The position numbers and the translations under genes were made by a program. A model generated the notes under the pieces. The model saw only the letters and a program-made list of their open reading frames with translations. It ran no database searches and was not told the origin of the DNA. 64,000 nt of DNA, from NCBI GenBank assembly GCA_002118135.1, contig BDIU01000203.1:109052-173051 (forward strand), written 5' to 3'. Below, piece after piece: positions 34,318 through 45,786 of the stretch (its first letter is position 1; every line of letters starts with the position of its first letter). The DNA comes from Trebouxia sp. TZW2008. Taxonomy: Eukaryota > Chlorophyta > Trebouxiophyceae > Trebouxiales > Trebouxiaceae.

Positions 34318-37300
34318 CTACTCCTCAATGCTGTGCCCATTTGCATGAGTATCCGCAAGAGGGATGACTCTAATGTTGCCATTCCCCTGAGTGACTTGAC
34401 CAATGATAGCAGCTTCATGGTAGCCTGCCTTGTGCAGGCTTTGTGTACATGCCTCTGCTTTGTCATGTGGCAGGGAGGCCAACAGCCCACCCCCTGCAGC
34501 AGCGCACAAGCTCATGTATCATATCAAGCATGGAACACCTATGCAACTACAGTCGCATTGGCCTTGAAGTTGACTCTACTGGCTTGCATGCAACAGGCAT
34601 TGCCTACATCTTGGGCATGTCATACCTAGTAATATGATGCTGCTTGCTGACAGCAATTCTCAGCATGCTGCAAAACCCAAGAGCGTCAAAGCGCCTGACG
34701 ACTGTGCTGCACAGGCTCAAACGTGACAATCAAAAAATGTTCACAGCAGCTTTGCCGTCAATGCTACTTGCAAAGGCTTGGCTGCATGATATGCCTCCCC
34801 TGAACAGGCAATCCGCACAGATACGCAAGCAGAATGGGGTCAGATACTAACTTCTGCCTGAGACATTGAGTACTTAGCAGATCAGCATGCAGCCTGAGCT
34901 AATTGGTAGAGGTAGTGAAGATCAACATGAACTAGCAGAAGAAAAGCAGACACTCGTTTGCTTCATAGCAGCGAGCAAATAATGACCTGTCTGAGGATCT
35001 ACTAGGAGTGGCCAAGAGCTGTGCTGAATGGCCTCTTCAGCGTTTGAAACAGCTGCAGAAGCATTGGCGTTTTGGCTGTGTATGCTGCTGAGCACGCCTG
35101 CTGCCACACACTCAGCTGCCCCAGCAAGCATAGGAACAGCGGAAACATCCACTTCTGCAGAAACCTGCATGGTAGCAACAATCAGTGTCGCATGTGTGAC
35201 AAAATGAGCAATGTCCTGATTGCATGGCAGGACGCCAGATGCTGTTTTGTCTTTGCACACGACATGAAAGCGCTGAAATGCCCCACGCTGCTCTACCAAG
35301 GATTACAGACAAGTGCTCTCAGGCGAAAAAGAAATACATCTAAGCTAGTCAAGCTCATTTGTGAGGGTCAACTCAATAAGGCAAGATTTTGGATGTGAAA
35401 ATGCGATGACTCACTGAAGCTTTCAGTGTGTGTAAACCAGAAGACCCACTTGTGAGGGTCGAGTCATCTCCACAAGGTGGCCCAAAAGGCCAAAGCCCGT
35501 GACATCGGTGCAGGCTGTGGCTCCATGCTGCTGCAGCAGGCTGGCAGCTGCTGCACTGCTCTGCTGCATGCTGTTAAGCGCACCTGCCACAAAACACTCG
35601 CATACTGAAATGTGCATGCATAGTTCAATCAGCCTGGCCGCTCAGTGAGACTTGCTCAACTGCCCAGGGTTGCTACATCAGGCTGCCACATGCTCAGCTT
35701 TCCAGGTGAGGCATAATGCAAAAAGAAGCAAGAGGAAGAGGTGGCAGACAAAGAATCAGCAGAAGAAGATGGAGAGTGTACCTGAAATCCAGCAGCCCTT
35801 AGCCTTGCGCCTCATTGCAGCTGCCATGATGGTACCTGTGCCTAGGGGCTTTGTCAGGATAATGGCCTGCCCTGCCTGCATCCCGCCCTTGCTCATCAAA
35901 GTGCCCTCTTTGGCGGTGCCAGTCACACTGAACCCTGCATGGACAGCGCTCTTGCATGAGTCACAGCTCACATCAGCAAAATGTTTGGGGGCAGACAAGC
36001 AAAGCAGTCAGCAGGGAGCTTAGGGGCGATGAGGGTCTTCAGGTCAAGTGCCTGCCCCGCCTGCATTCTTGTCCTGCGCATCAAACTGCCCTCCTTGGCA
36101 GTTCCAGTTGACCAAACCCTGCATTGCAACGATCTTGCATGAATCTCAGCTCGCGCCATGAGGGTTTTGGGGGGCAGAAAGGCAAAGCAGTCAGCAGGGA
36201 GGGGTTTGAGGGGCAACAAGGGTGTTGAGGTCAAGAGCCTGCCCTGCCTACGTTCCGCCCTTAATCATCACGGTACCCTCCTTGGCATTGCCAGTCACAC
36301 TGAAACCTGCATGCAGCGTTAAATGGTGAGTCGCAGCTTGCGTCAGGGGTGAAGGAGGGTGATTGCAGCCGTAAGGGGGGGAGGTAGGGGGCTCAAGGGG
36401 GGGGTTCAGGTCAAGGGCCTGCGCTGTCTGCAGCCCGCCCTTGCTCATCAAAGCGCCCTCCTTTGCAATTCAAGTCACGCTGACCCCTGCATGCCATGCC
36501 GAACATGATCGACAGCTCACGCACGATGGGACTTTTCAGATTTGCAACATTAGCTTGTTGGCTTGTACCCTTGCTGAATGAAGTGGCCTCATTGGCTGTG
36601 CCAGTCACACTAAACCCTGCATGCTACGCGAGGCATGACATGCAGCTGATGCCAGCGGGGGGAGAGGGGGCAGGGGTGTGGGGTCCAGGGGTCAGTCACC
36701 AGGGGGAAGCTTGTCACCTCTCTTGTAACGTGCAAACATTAGTACAGATAAGCATGCTGGAGTCATGCAACATTAACAAGCAACAAAGGTCAGGACGACC
36801 AAGTCACCTCAGAACTCAGAACTCTCCTTGACCTTGACAGCTGTGGCTGCCCTCAAATGTACAATCCGGCCTCATGTATGTCAGCTCAGAGTACACAGCA
36901 GCGCTGATCCAGCGTCCATGTATGTTGTCACAGACTTCTTCACAACTCAACACTGACTCACGTCTAGTGAGTACACAACAGCACTGATCTACGGACAATT
37001 CTTGGTATGGCGGTCACAGGTGTACTGGGCTCAGGATTATGAACAGATCCTTTACGTACATGGACTATCAAACGTTTGAAGCTATACTTGCAGCTTTGAC
37101 CCAAGCTATACTTGTAGCTTGAAGTTGGGCAATCAAACCTGGAGTGTCAGGGTGCAATGCAGCAGCAATATTTCCGGCCCATGTCTCAAATACTGCCATC
37201 CTGTCAATGTGTCAAATTTGTTTTATGGACTCCCAGCTGAGGAGTCGGACACTAGGCTGCTCAAGGTCATGTTGTTTGGTCAGGTCAAAGGTTTGAACCC

Positions 37301-40300
37301 TCCAGGTCAGTCTAGGAAGATCTGGAATGACATTGCTTTGTCTGACTTGCAAAAGTTCAAAGTCAGACGGCTCTACAAAGACGCTCAGAACAAGCCTGCC
37401 TGGCGAGACAGGACTTGGGCCACACACACCTAGCACACGTGCTGAAATGTGTCATTGTGGCTTTTTTCATTGTTAATGCAGCGGAATGCAGGACTGACCT
37501 AAGGAGGCTTCTTGTCCTTCACAGGTATGACCGCCAACCAAAGCACAGCCCGCCTCTTCAAGCACTGGCAAGGCCCCTGCCAGCATCTGGAACAACTCTT
37601 CTTCCATCTTGTCGTCCAGGCCAAAGGGCACTACGGCCAGGGCTAGGGCTGTTTGAGCTTCAGCCCCCATTGCATGACAATCCTGCAAGAAGGAGGGAGT
37701 GATGAGTCAGCACCTGGAACAACTGTTCTTCTTCTTCTTTGCTGTCCAGGCCAAAGGGCACTACAGCCAGGGCTAGGGCTGTTTGAGCCTGAGCACCCCT
37801 GGCATGACAGTCCTGTAAGAGGCAGAAGAAGAGTGTATTTGGTCAGGATTCATCTGGAACAACTCTTCTTCTATCTTGCTTTCCAAGCTAAAGGGCACTG
37901 CGGTTAGGGCTAGAGCTGGTTGAGCCTGAGCTCCCATTGCATGGCAGTCCTGTAGAAAGACAGCAGAGTGTAATCAATCAGCATCTGAAACATATCTTCT
38001 TCTATTTGTGCCAATCAACACTACAGCCAAAGCTAGGGCAATTTCAGCCCCAACTGCATGGCAAAGCCGAGAGAAGAAGAAGAAAAAAGAACAGTCAGCA
38101 AAAGAACAGTCACCATCTTGAACAATTCCTCTTCTTCTCTGCTGTTCAGACCAAAGAGCATCATGACCAGGGGTAAGGCTGTTTGAGCGTGAGCCGCTAT
38201 TGCATGACAGTCCTGTCAGAGGAAGGAGACGAAAGTGATTAGTTAGGATCAGTCTGAAAGCTCTTCTACTTCTTTGGGGATTGGGTCATAGTGCACAACA
38301 GCCAGGGCTAGGGCTGTTTGAGCCTCAAACAATCAGCAGTCAAATTGCATGGCAGTCCTGCTAAGGGACGAAGAAGGGATGAATTGACAGCCAGACAATA
38401 TGTTTGCTTGCCAATGTGTGGGTTTCTGTGATTGTCATCTTGAAACACAAAACAGTACTCTGAATGCGCAAAGCGCTCTTGCAACAACCATGCAGCAGCA
38501 GTGGCACCAGAGTTGAGATCCATTGCTGCAATGAGCATAATCTTGAAGGTGTCTCAAGAATTCTTGACACGAAACCAAGAAGAGGAAGCAACCTACCCCA
38601 AGAGCATGATTGGCAGCAATGGCACCAAACACATATGGATCATCCACAAATGATCTGAAGAAATCCACAGTTTGCACCATCACATGGCCTGCGAGGGGCG
38701 GCCTGATGACAGCTGCATCATCAGGGGCATCTAAACCCACCAAGATGTCGCTGTTGCCTGAAGCTTTCTTGGCTGTAGGCAACCTTTGCAAGACCCTGCT
38801 CAAGATGCTGGCTCCCACCTGCCAGCACAGTTCAACACAAGCATTCAAATTCACTATGCATGGAGACCATGCACAGTTCTCAAGCCTGTAAAGAAAAGGT
38901 TGACTCTGATGATGACAGCTGCACCATCAGGGGGATCTCAACCCACCAAGATCTTGCTGTTACCTGAAGCTTCCTTGGCTGTAGGCAGCCGCTGTAAGAC
39001 TCTGCTCAAGATGCTGGCTCCAACCTGCGCGCCAAGCAGCAAAGCATTGGTTTATAGACAGAGTGACTGTGACAGGGTGTTGGCCACAGGGCAGCATGTT
39101 CAGGCACCTCTGCTGTCACTTTGTAGGGAGTGCACAAATGCAGACTCATGTTCCTGCAGATCTCAGGGGCAGATGTCCTCACCCTTTGGTGCTGCTTGCT
39201 ATCACCGCTCCCATGCTGCCGCTTTCATTGTTGATTGACACTAGTGACATTCAGCTGACAACATCAGAGGGAGGCTGGTACAGAATTGTCAAATGTGTGT
39301 CACACAATGTCACAGTTCAGTATGCATCCAGATAGATTTAGAGCATATGCTCTGTGAAGTTGTGCAAAAACTGCACAGCTTTTGCATCAATGACGCCCAA
39401 TCCTCCAGGTTTGAAGACATATTGAATGTCCACAGCTGGGAGCGCAAACAAAGCTAATGAGTTGAGAACGCCAAGCAGCACAGACCTTGCCTCCGCAGCC
39501 GCCACACCTCATTTTGGCAGCTGACAAAGCCGCCAGCGCCTCAGGACCTGCTGCAGCAGCCACACCTTGCTCTTCTGCCTCAGTGCTGGGCTTGGCTGAT
39601 GCAGCCATCTTGTCAGCCATTGCATCCAGGCCTGTGCTGTACATGCTCATGAATTTGCGGTCTATGTAGTCCTTCACCGGCCACAGCCATGCACCCTGTC
39701 AAAACAATAATACTGCTTGTAGAGAAGTCACTGATGCTGCAGCTTCAGATGCAACTTTTGCTGTTTGCAGTCACGTAGTCCTCCATGGGCCACAGCCATG
39801 CGCCATGCATGAACAATGTTATTTTGTGTCAAGACGTCACTGCTGCCTGTTCTGTACATGCTCATGAAGTTACAGTCCATGTAAACATTCACTGGCCACA
39901 GCCATGCACCCTGTAGCAACAATGATGCCTGTTGTAAAGATTTTATTGCTGCTTTTGGTGTAGGTAGTCTTCCACATGCCACAGCCATGCACCTTGTACA
40001 AACAATGATATTTTGTGTAAAGGCGTCACTGGTGACATGCTTGTGAATTTGCGGTCAATGTAGGCTTTCACTAGCCACAGCCATGCACCCTGTACACTCA
40101 TGACTCATCACCATCACAGGCATCATGTACACCATGAGGCGCACGAGACTGACTGCTGACATTAGAACGAGATTTTGTAACAGTGGCTGCAAACATGTCT
40201 TGCTTCGCTCATTACATGACGTATGGGGCTGCATGACTCAGCAGCAGCCTTCAGCAAAGAAGGGCATACCCCGCTGCACTCCCGCTCACTTATACTCAAC

Positions 40301-43300
40301 AATCAGTGTAGACATGTGAACCTCATGACGAATGTTGCAGTCACAGTATGATTACAATCACAGCAGTTGTGACAACACTTGTATGAGCTTGCAGCTGCGA
40401 GAAACATTGAATGGACACGAGCAGACATAGAGACATATTGTTTTGATGCAGCAGTCAATCATTACAATGGCACAGAGACTGACCTCAAGGCAGAGCCAGC
40501 CTTTTGTGGCAACAGCGTATTTGGATCCACTGGTGATCAGACTCAGCCATGACGTCTGTGGCTTGAAGGCTTGCAGCTCCTGCCCTTGCAAGAATCTGCC
40601 GCAAAACATTAGCACTGTCATGATTATTGCAATTACAGTATAAATTTTGCAGTTTTGGGCAGCCATGCTTCGTCACAGCTACAAAACAATGAATGTTGTG
40701 GAAAATACCAGCACATTTGAGTTGTTTTTGCTCTGGTATTGAACTTGCTGATGGCACCACGCAATGGCACGACTCTTTTTTCATCAGTCTGTATCAAGGA
40801 TGAGGATGAGCATAAACAGTGGAGGTTGCCACTCATTGTCAACCAATGACAATGTCTCAAAACATCTGTCGACAAAACACAGATGTCTGCGCAAGTGTGC
40901 ACAACCTTCTGATATCTTCAGTGAGTGGGGGGCCTTGACGCACAGCAAAGACCCCAGCTTTTGGTCTTGGACAAACAATAGAGGGGGCCACATCACAACG
41001 AATGAATATAGCAACTGCAACAAGGGCTGCACTGGTGACAAAACATAAATGTCTGTGCATGTGTGCATTACCTTCTGATGTTATCAGTGAGGGGTGGCCC
41101 CTGGCGCACGGCAAAGACCCCAGTTTTGGGTCGGGGATGAACAGTAGAGGTGGCCACATCTCCACAGGCAAAGATGTTGGGCGGACCATCTGCTGCTTGC
41201 AGGAACTCATTGATGCTCAGAAACCCTAAGTCATCTGCATGACACATATATGTGTGTCCGCGGCAAGCGTTGCGTCAGCATTGTGTAGGGCTCCTTGCAC
41301 TACATACAACATGTTGGGCGCACCACAAACTATTCAAAAGTCACGGATGCTCAACTAAGGGCCATCAGCTGGTGGCAGGAAGGCTTTGATGCTCAGGGGT
41401 CCCAAGTCATCTGCACAGCATACATGTGTGTCTCACGGCGCAGACATTGTCAGCAACAATGCAAGATACATGAGCTGCAAGAGAACAAGATTGCTTTGGG
41501 CAATATTGTAAGGAGAGCCTGGGAGGGGGAGAAAACGGGGTGGCCGGAGAGGAGAGGGGCCTTACCTGCTTGCAGACCGGTGTGGGATGGCCAGGGGGGT
41601 GCACTGGCTAGGGTGCACCACAGGCAGTCTTCAAACTTATGATACGGCACTTTGTGGTCCAGGTCAGCAGATGTACAGTATGATGGGTGTCTAAGTGTCA
41701 CGTGACTCAGATAAAAGTACGTGACTGCTTCTCTTTAGTGCTGGACTACAGGGAGACAGTAACCTGTTTGTAGGCCGGTTTGGGAGATCCAAGGTGATGC
41801 GCTGGCTTGTGTGCACCACAGGCACTCATCAAAGCTCTGCTGACTGCCTCCAGCCTTAAGGGAGTCAGATGAGCATCGCAAACATCAAGTAAGGCTGCTT
41901 AGACGGGCGCTGGATTGCAGAGAGGCAGCAGGGGATGCATTTACCTGTTTGCAGGTCACTTTGGGAGAGCCAGGGTGGTGCGCTAGCCTGTGTGCACCAC
42001 ACGCACTCATCAAACTTCTACCAACAACAACACCTGTCCCATTCAACAGAAGAACAATCCAAACGGCATCTCAAAGATCAAGTGAGACTGCTTACAGGAA
42101 AAAGTTCACCTGTTTGTAAGCCAGTCTGGGAAAGCCATGGGGGTGCGCTGGCTTGTGTGCACCACAGGCACTCATCAAAGCTCTGCTCACTGCCATCAGC
42201 CAAAAGCAGGCGGCCCGGCTGCACCTCCTTGACTCCCACCCCCTCCCGCACCTCTACCCCCTCTTCCTGTACACACACCGCCCTCAGCCAAAGTGACACT
42301 GGTCAGCAGCATCAGCAGCAGCAGAACTCAGCAGGTCTGAGGAACTGGCATGGGTGGCTGCTACAGGCTGTCCATTTGGCTCAAGCAGCTCGCAACATTG
42401 GTATCGTGCTTGCAGCACAGCATGGTCCACAAAGCGCTCCTCTGGCAGCAGCTTCAGGTTTAACAGCAGCAGCGGCGGCAGCAACAGCAGCAGCAGCGGC
42501 GGCAGCAATGGCAGCAGCAGCGACGGCAGCAGCAGCAACAGCAGCAGCAGCAGCAGCAGCAGACCTTGGCCAGTCTAAGGAACTTGCGGCGGGCAGCAGG
42601 TGTGTGCCCTTGCAGCAAGGGGCCTTGGCTGAGCAGGCTCACGCTGCACTTGGCAGTATCTGCCTTGCCACTTGCCTGCCTTTCCACCTTGAGGCGGTGA
42701 TTGAGAGCCATGCTGATCTCGACCCCTCCTGCTCCCCCGCCCACCACGCACACCTGCATTAATGAGCCTGCGCAACTCATTGATGGTCATGGATGAAAAG
42801 AACCGATGGTCAAGGGACATGTGTTCTGATTCATTGAACTTGTGCAAGTTGATGGACATGTAGCATGATCACCACAACACACAACAAGGTTGGAGCAGTT
42901 CATTCTGCTGTGACTGAAGCATACAATGTCATGTGGCAATGGCGCTGGTACAAAAAGATGAGTAAGGGACAATGGCTTGTGGCAATCTGCCTGTGGCAAG
43001 GAGCTTCTCAAGCATCAAGCAAACAAATCAATGCTGTACCTACCTGTAAAGGCTTCTCACTGATGCAGGCATGCGCATATAACTTGTTGAATCTGTCCAC
43101 AAACCTGCACACAGCAATGCAGCTCAAGCCGCGCCACGACACCACTGATTCCAACAACAGAAACAGTTCAGCATGACTTGTCAAACTCAGCTGGCTTGTG
43201 ACGCATGCTTATCAGGACGACGTACTGAATGTACTTACTTGCGCACTTAATGCAATGGCAGAGTCCATTATGCATCAATGTAAGCCAGGTGACGACGCAA

Positions 43301-45170
43301 ACAATCTGTGAAAAATTTGCAAGTTTGGGAGCTAAGAAGCAGTGCCAGACAACTGCTTTCATGTGCACAACATTGTCACATTGCGTGAGCAGACTGCAAT
43401 GTCATATTACATCAAGTGACGCATGCAATGGGGACCCACCCTGAGATAGGCTTGACAGGAGTTGCGATGGTGCTGGAGCCAGGTACTATTTTGCTGGGAG
43501 TGATGCCGATGTCCACAGACAAGACATCAAAAGCCATGGGCGGCCGGGCGCGCAAATTCACCAGCATGGCCTGTATATGAACAAACAAGAAGTCACTGCA
43601 GATGGCAGAGCGCTAACAAAGCTATACTATATGCTTGCTGATGGGACCCTATGACCCTGCTAGAGGCATAGAGCCTGTAGCATCAGTGCATTTGGCAGCA
43701 AGCAAATAAACCCCAAATCTGTTTGTGACACACAGATTGCACACCTGCACACTAGTGCCCGCGAATGCAGCATCTGCAGACAACATGACAGTGAAATGCC
43801 GCATGCTGAACAGTGGCAGATTGTATTTTCGAAATCATGGGCAGGGCTTACTTGGCCATGTGTTGATCACATAACATTGAATATCATGCATTCTGGCACA
43901 AACGCTAGGTCTGTGCAGCCTACGATCTGTCTCAGCAGGCCAGCGTCTTTGGACCGACATGATAACAATGCGTGACTGTTGTACTGTTAAAGATCAGACA
44001 TGCAGCAAACAGCATGGTCTTACCTAATTGTGCATGCCAGAGGTTTCAGCAGTTCAACTGTTGAAAGTCATACATGCGGTAAGCAAGCATGGCCTTACCT
44101 GCTTGTCTATACAATGGACGACTTATGTGTGCTGCTGGCCTCAGTCAGTTGAATCGTCGAACTGACTGCAGCAGCAGCTGGGCTCACCTGCTTGTCTATG
44201 CCGATTGCTTCAGCATGTATTAAGCGGGCTGAGGCAAATGTGCACAGCTGTGCCAGGTCCACATGGCATTCATCAAATGTGTAGAAACCTGCCACCAAGC
44301 CAGGCAGCATCCCACTGCAATGACAGAAGTGAACTTGCTGACATTGTCTTATGCTGATCCTCATTCACAGGCTCTGAAAAGATTTTGTAAGCAAAGAAGG
44401 TATAAATTTGCAGAATCCATGGACCATTTGTATTGCTGATCAGTGTCCTTGCGGATTTTGTCTTGTTGGCGCTCAACAACCTTGCTTACTGTATCTCACT
44501 GGTGGTCTATGAGTGTAGCACAGCGCATCAGTTTGTCCCACAAGCTACGTATTTATGTAGAGACAACTCAGCAATGAGACTAGCAAGATCTGATGGCTCA
44601 ATCCAACAATTCAAAAATGTTGTCGTTGTGGCCCATTTGCATACACAGCAAAAGTCCTGTTGAGTGTCATACCTGTATGGTGTGTGTATATCCTTCGTAA
44701 TGAGTGTGAGCCTTACTCCTGGCATTGGACTCATGCCAAATCTGCGCAATACCTCCACATGACTATGCCCGCCTCCAAGCAGAACAACATCCTGCATGTA
44801 AACTAAGTGACCTGTACCCATAGCTGCTTGCAGTGAGCCAAGCACTGTTCAAGCAAGCTACCTTCAAGATCGGGCCCTGACTTGGTCCTTCCATAGCGCT
44901 TACTTCTGAAGCTGCTTGCGCAGCAACTTGAGGAGAGATCCGACGCCTCACACCGACTTTTGGATGAGCCGCATGCGGCGTCAAAATCTGCTGACGCCTG
45001 CTGTACGCTGCTGATGCAACGCCGTTGATCAGTCTCTGCTTGGTTGCTTGCTTTGCCGAGCAGTACCCGAGTGCCCGCACTGTGCTAGCTGAGAGCTGAT
45101 GCGACCTGTTTTGACTGCTGATATGACTAGAGCGTGTGGCCACGTTGCTGCTGCCGGGGCTGACAAGCAT
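34318..45170 (-). CDS. selD: NADH-dehydrogenase-like flavoprotein fused to selenophosphate synthetase (SelD)
   Basis: The SelD part makes selenophosphate from selenide and ATP, the selenium donor for selenocysteine and selenouridine. Sixteen exons (minus order): 45170-44862, 44791-44673, 44314-44188, 43570-43440, 43104-~43043, 42753-42565, 42266-42110, 41225-41072, 40595-40484, 39695-39486, 38818-38597, 37682-37499, 35934-35782, 35583-35450, 35164-34987, 34493-34318 (TAG). About 871 aa. Residues 1-103 are Ser/Arg/Ala-rich, like an organelle transit peptide. FAD/NAD(P)-binding motifs: [16 protein letters not shown] (~107) and [12 protein letters not shown], plus FACGDVA. SelD starts near residue 515: MRCGGCGGK carries the catalytic Cys-x-x-Lys pair (Cys, not Sec), then [44 protein letters not shown] and PQTGGGLLA. 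This fusion order is known from other algae and bacteria. Many introns hold exon-end repeats. ATG at 45170 is the first in frame. Confidence 0.95.
36030..36630 (-). repeat. Four copies of an acceptor/exon start (before SelD exon 35934)
   Basis: On the minus strand the acceptor and the ~75 bp encoding [21 protein letters not shown] recur at about 36110-36035, 36320-36235, 36500-36410 and 36625-36550. Each keeps a GCAGG-like acceptor. The third still reads CAAAGGAGGGCGCTTTGATG, close to the true exon. Confidence 0.9.
37700..38370 (-). repeat. Five copies of an acceptor/exon start (before SelD exon 37682)
   Basis: The first ~100 bp of exon 37682-37499 ([21 protein letters not shown]...) with its acceptor recur at about 37815-37715, 37955-37850, 38065-37985, 38215-38110 and 38360-38255. 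Units are about 130-150 bp. Words such as GACTGTCATGC and CAAACAGCCCTAGCCCTGG stay recognisable. Confidence 0.9.
38905..39030 (-). repeat. Copy of the start of SelD exon 38818 with an in-frame stop
   Basis: A 120-bp copy with its own acceptor reads [23 protein letters not shown] like the true exon, then has TGA where the true exon has a Leu codon, so it would truncate the protein if spliced in. Confidence 0.9.
39755..40100 (-). repeat. Four copies of an acceptor/exon start (before exon 39695)
   Basis: GGTGCATGGCTGTGGCC with its acceptor (exon 39695-39486, [19 protein letters not shown]) recurs at about 39815-39765, 39915-39845, 40000-39955 and 40095-40035. The second still reads [14 protein letters not shown]. 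Confidence 0.88.
40880..41010 (-). repeat. Copy of an exon end and donor (after exon 41072)
   Basis: Repeats the end of exon 41225-41072 ([29 protein letters not shown]) in decayed form, with GGCCACATCACAACG and GCAAAGACCCCAGCTTTTGG on the plus strand and a donor near 40905. Confidence 0.85.
41300..41425 (-). repeat. Copy of an acceptor/exon start (before exon 41225)
   Basis: The acceptor and first ~45 bp of exon 41225-41072, plus about 50 bp of the preceding intron (CCAAGTCATCTGCACAGCAT, TGTGTGTCTCACGGCGC), are repeated. The same exon thus has copies on both sides. Confidence 0.8.
41565..42020 (-). repeat. Three copies of an exon end and donor (after exon 42110)
   Basis: The ~75-bp end of exon 42266-42110 ([23 protein letters not shown]) and its donor recur at 42012-41943, 41840-41765 and 41640-41570. 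All three stay open in the same frame: [63 protein letters not shown]. The first and third keep a GTAA donor. Confidence 0.92.
42463..42562 (-). repeat. CTG/CTGCCG trinucleotide tract next to a splice donor
   Basis: An impure (GCA)n/(GCAGCG)n tract (read CTG/CCG on the coding strand) begins 3 bp inside the intron after exon 42753-42565. It gives artificial Ala/Ser/Leu/Cys-run open frames in all readings. Confidence 0.92.
44015..44112 (-). repeat. Two copies of an exon end and donor (after exon 44188)
   Basis: GGCATAGACAAGCAG/GTGAGC at the true donor is repeated as TTGTATAGACAAGCAG/GTAAGG (44110-44095) and GGCATGCACAATTAG/GTAAGA (44040-44020). An intervening word (CAGTTGAATCGTCGAACTG) is also duplicated in part. 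Confidence 0.75.
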
Positions 45171-45282
45171 CCACGTCTGGATCCGCGCTGTAATGCAGCA
45201 GTGACGCACAAGAGGATCTGCGGAAGCACAACTAGCTTGTCACGCTGACGTCACGCGTCGTGGCGAACGTGTGTATGCACGA
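45171..45282. promoter_or_regulatory. Putative bidirectional promoter (SelD fusion / small gene)
   Basis: Only 112 bp separate the start codons of two divergent genes. The stretch has several CpG-containing words (TGACGTCACGCGTCG contains a palindromic TGACGTCA, a bZIP/CRE-like site, at about 45246). No TATA box is seen. 5' UTRs must be short or overlap. Confidence 0.45.
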
Positions 45283-45786
45283 ATGTGCGAGCGCGTTGCA
45301 GAACGCGAAACATATGGTGCAGTTGACTTCATGGTTTCGGAGCGCACAGTTGAAAAGCAGCAGGAGGAGCATGGCGACTGCCAAGCTTACAGAAACGTCC
45401 GACCAGCCTTGTCAACGGCGTCAGGCGCAAATGACCCTGCACTTACAAATAAGGTAGGTCACCGACAGTTCCGTTTGGTACCCCATTCGCACGGAACTTA
45501 AGATCACGCTTCTATGCACTGCGGTGTCCGTGGAGCATGTTTGAGTCATATCCGTGCCACAACGATTCAGCTATTGGTGGATGTTATGTTTACCATGTGC
45601 TTGCTCTCCTAAGTACCGTGCTAAGATGCGACTTACATCTTGGTGCTTCAAACAGCCGAGCACAGCCCTTGCAATCTGTCCTTCAGCTGCAGCACCAACA
45701 GCATCGCATGGTTATATGATGATGATGTGGTTGTTGCTATGCAGGCTGAATTTGAGATTTCTGCGCCACATTGGGTAACAGACCAG
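45283..45786 (+). CDS. Unknown small protein, 5' exons only
   Basis: Two exons with good splice sites and matching phase: 45283-45453 (ATG, starts MCERVAERET) and 45745-45786 (AEFEISAPHWVTDQ). The donors are AAG/GTAGGT and CAG/GTATTT and the acceptor is TATGCAG. A second Met (45331) is possible. I do not recognise the family. The 3' end is unclear: a phase-matching exon may start near 46058 and stop after about 14 codons, but other joins are possible. Confidence 0.4.

Noticed and set aside
42284..42780. Poly-Leu, poly-Cys, poly-Ala and poly-Ser frames
   Set aside because: Shadows of the CTG/CCG tract and of the true minus-strand exon 42753-42565.
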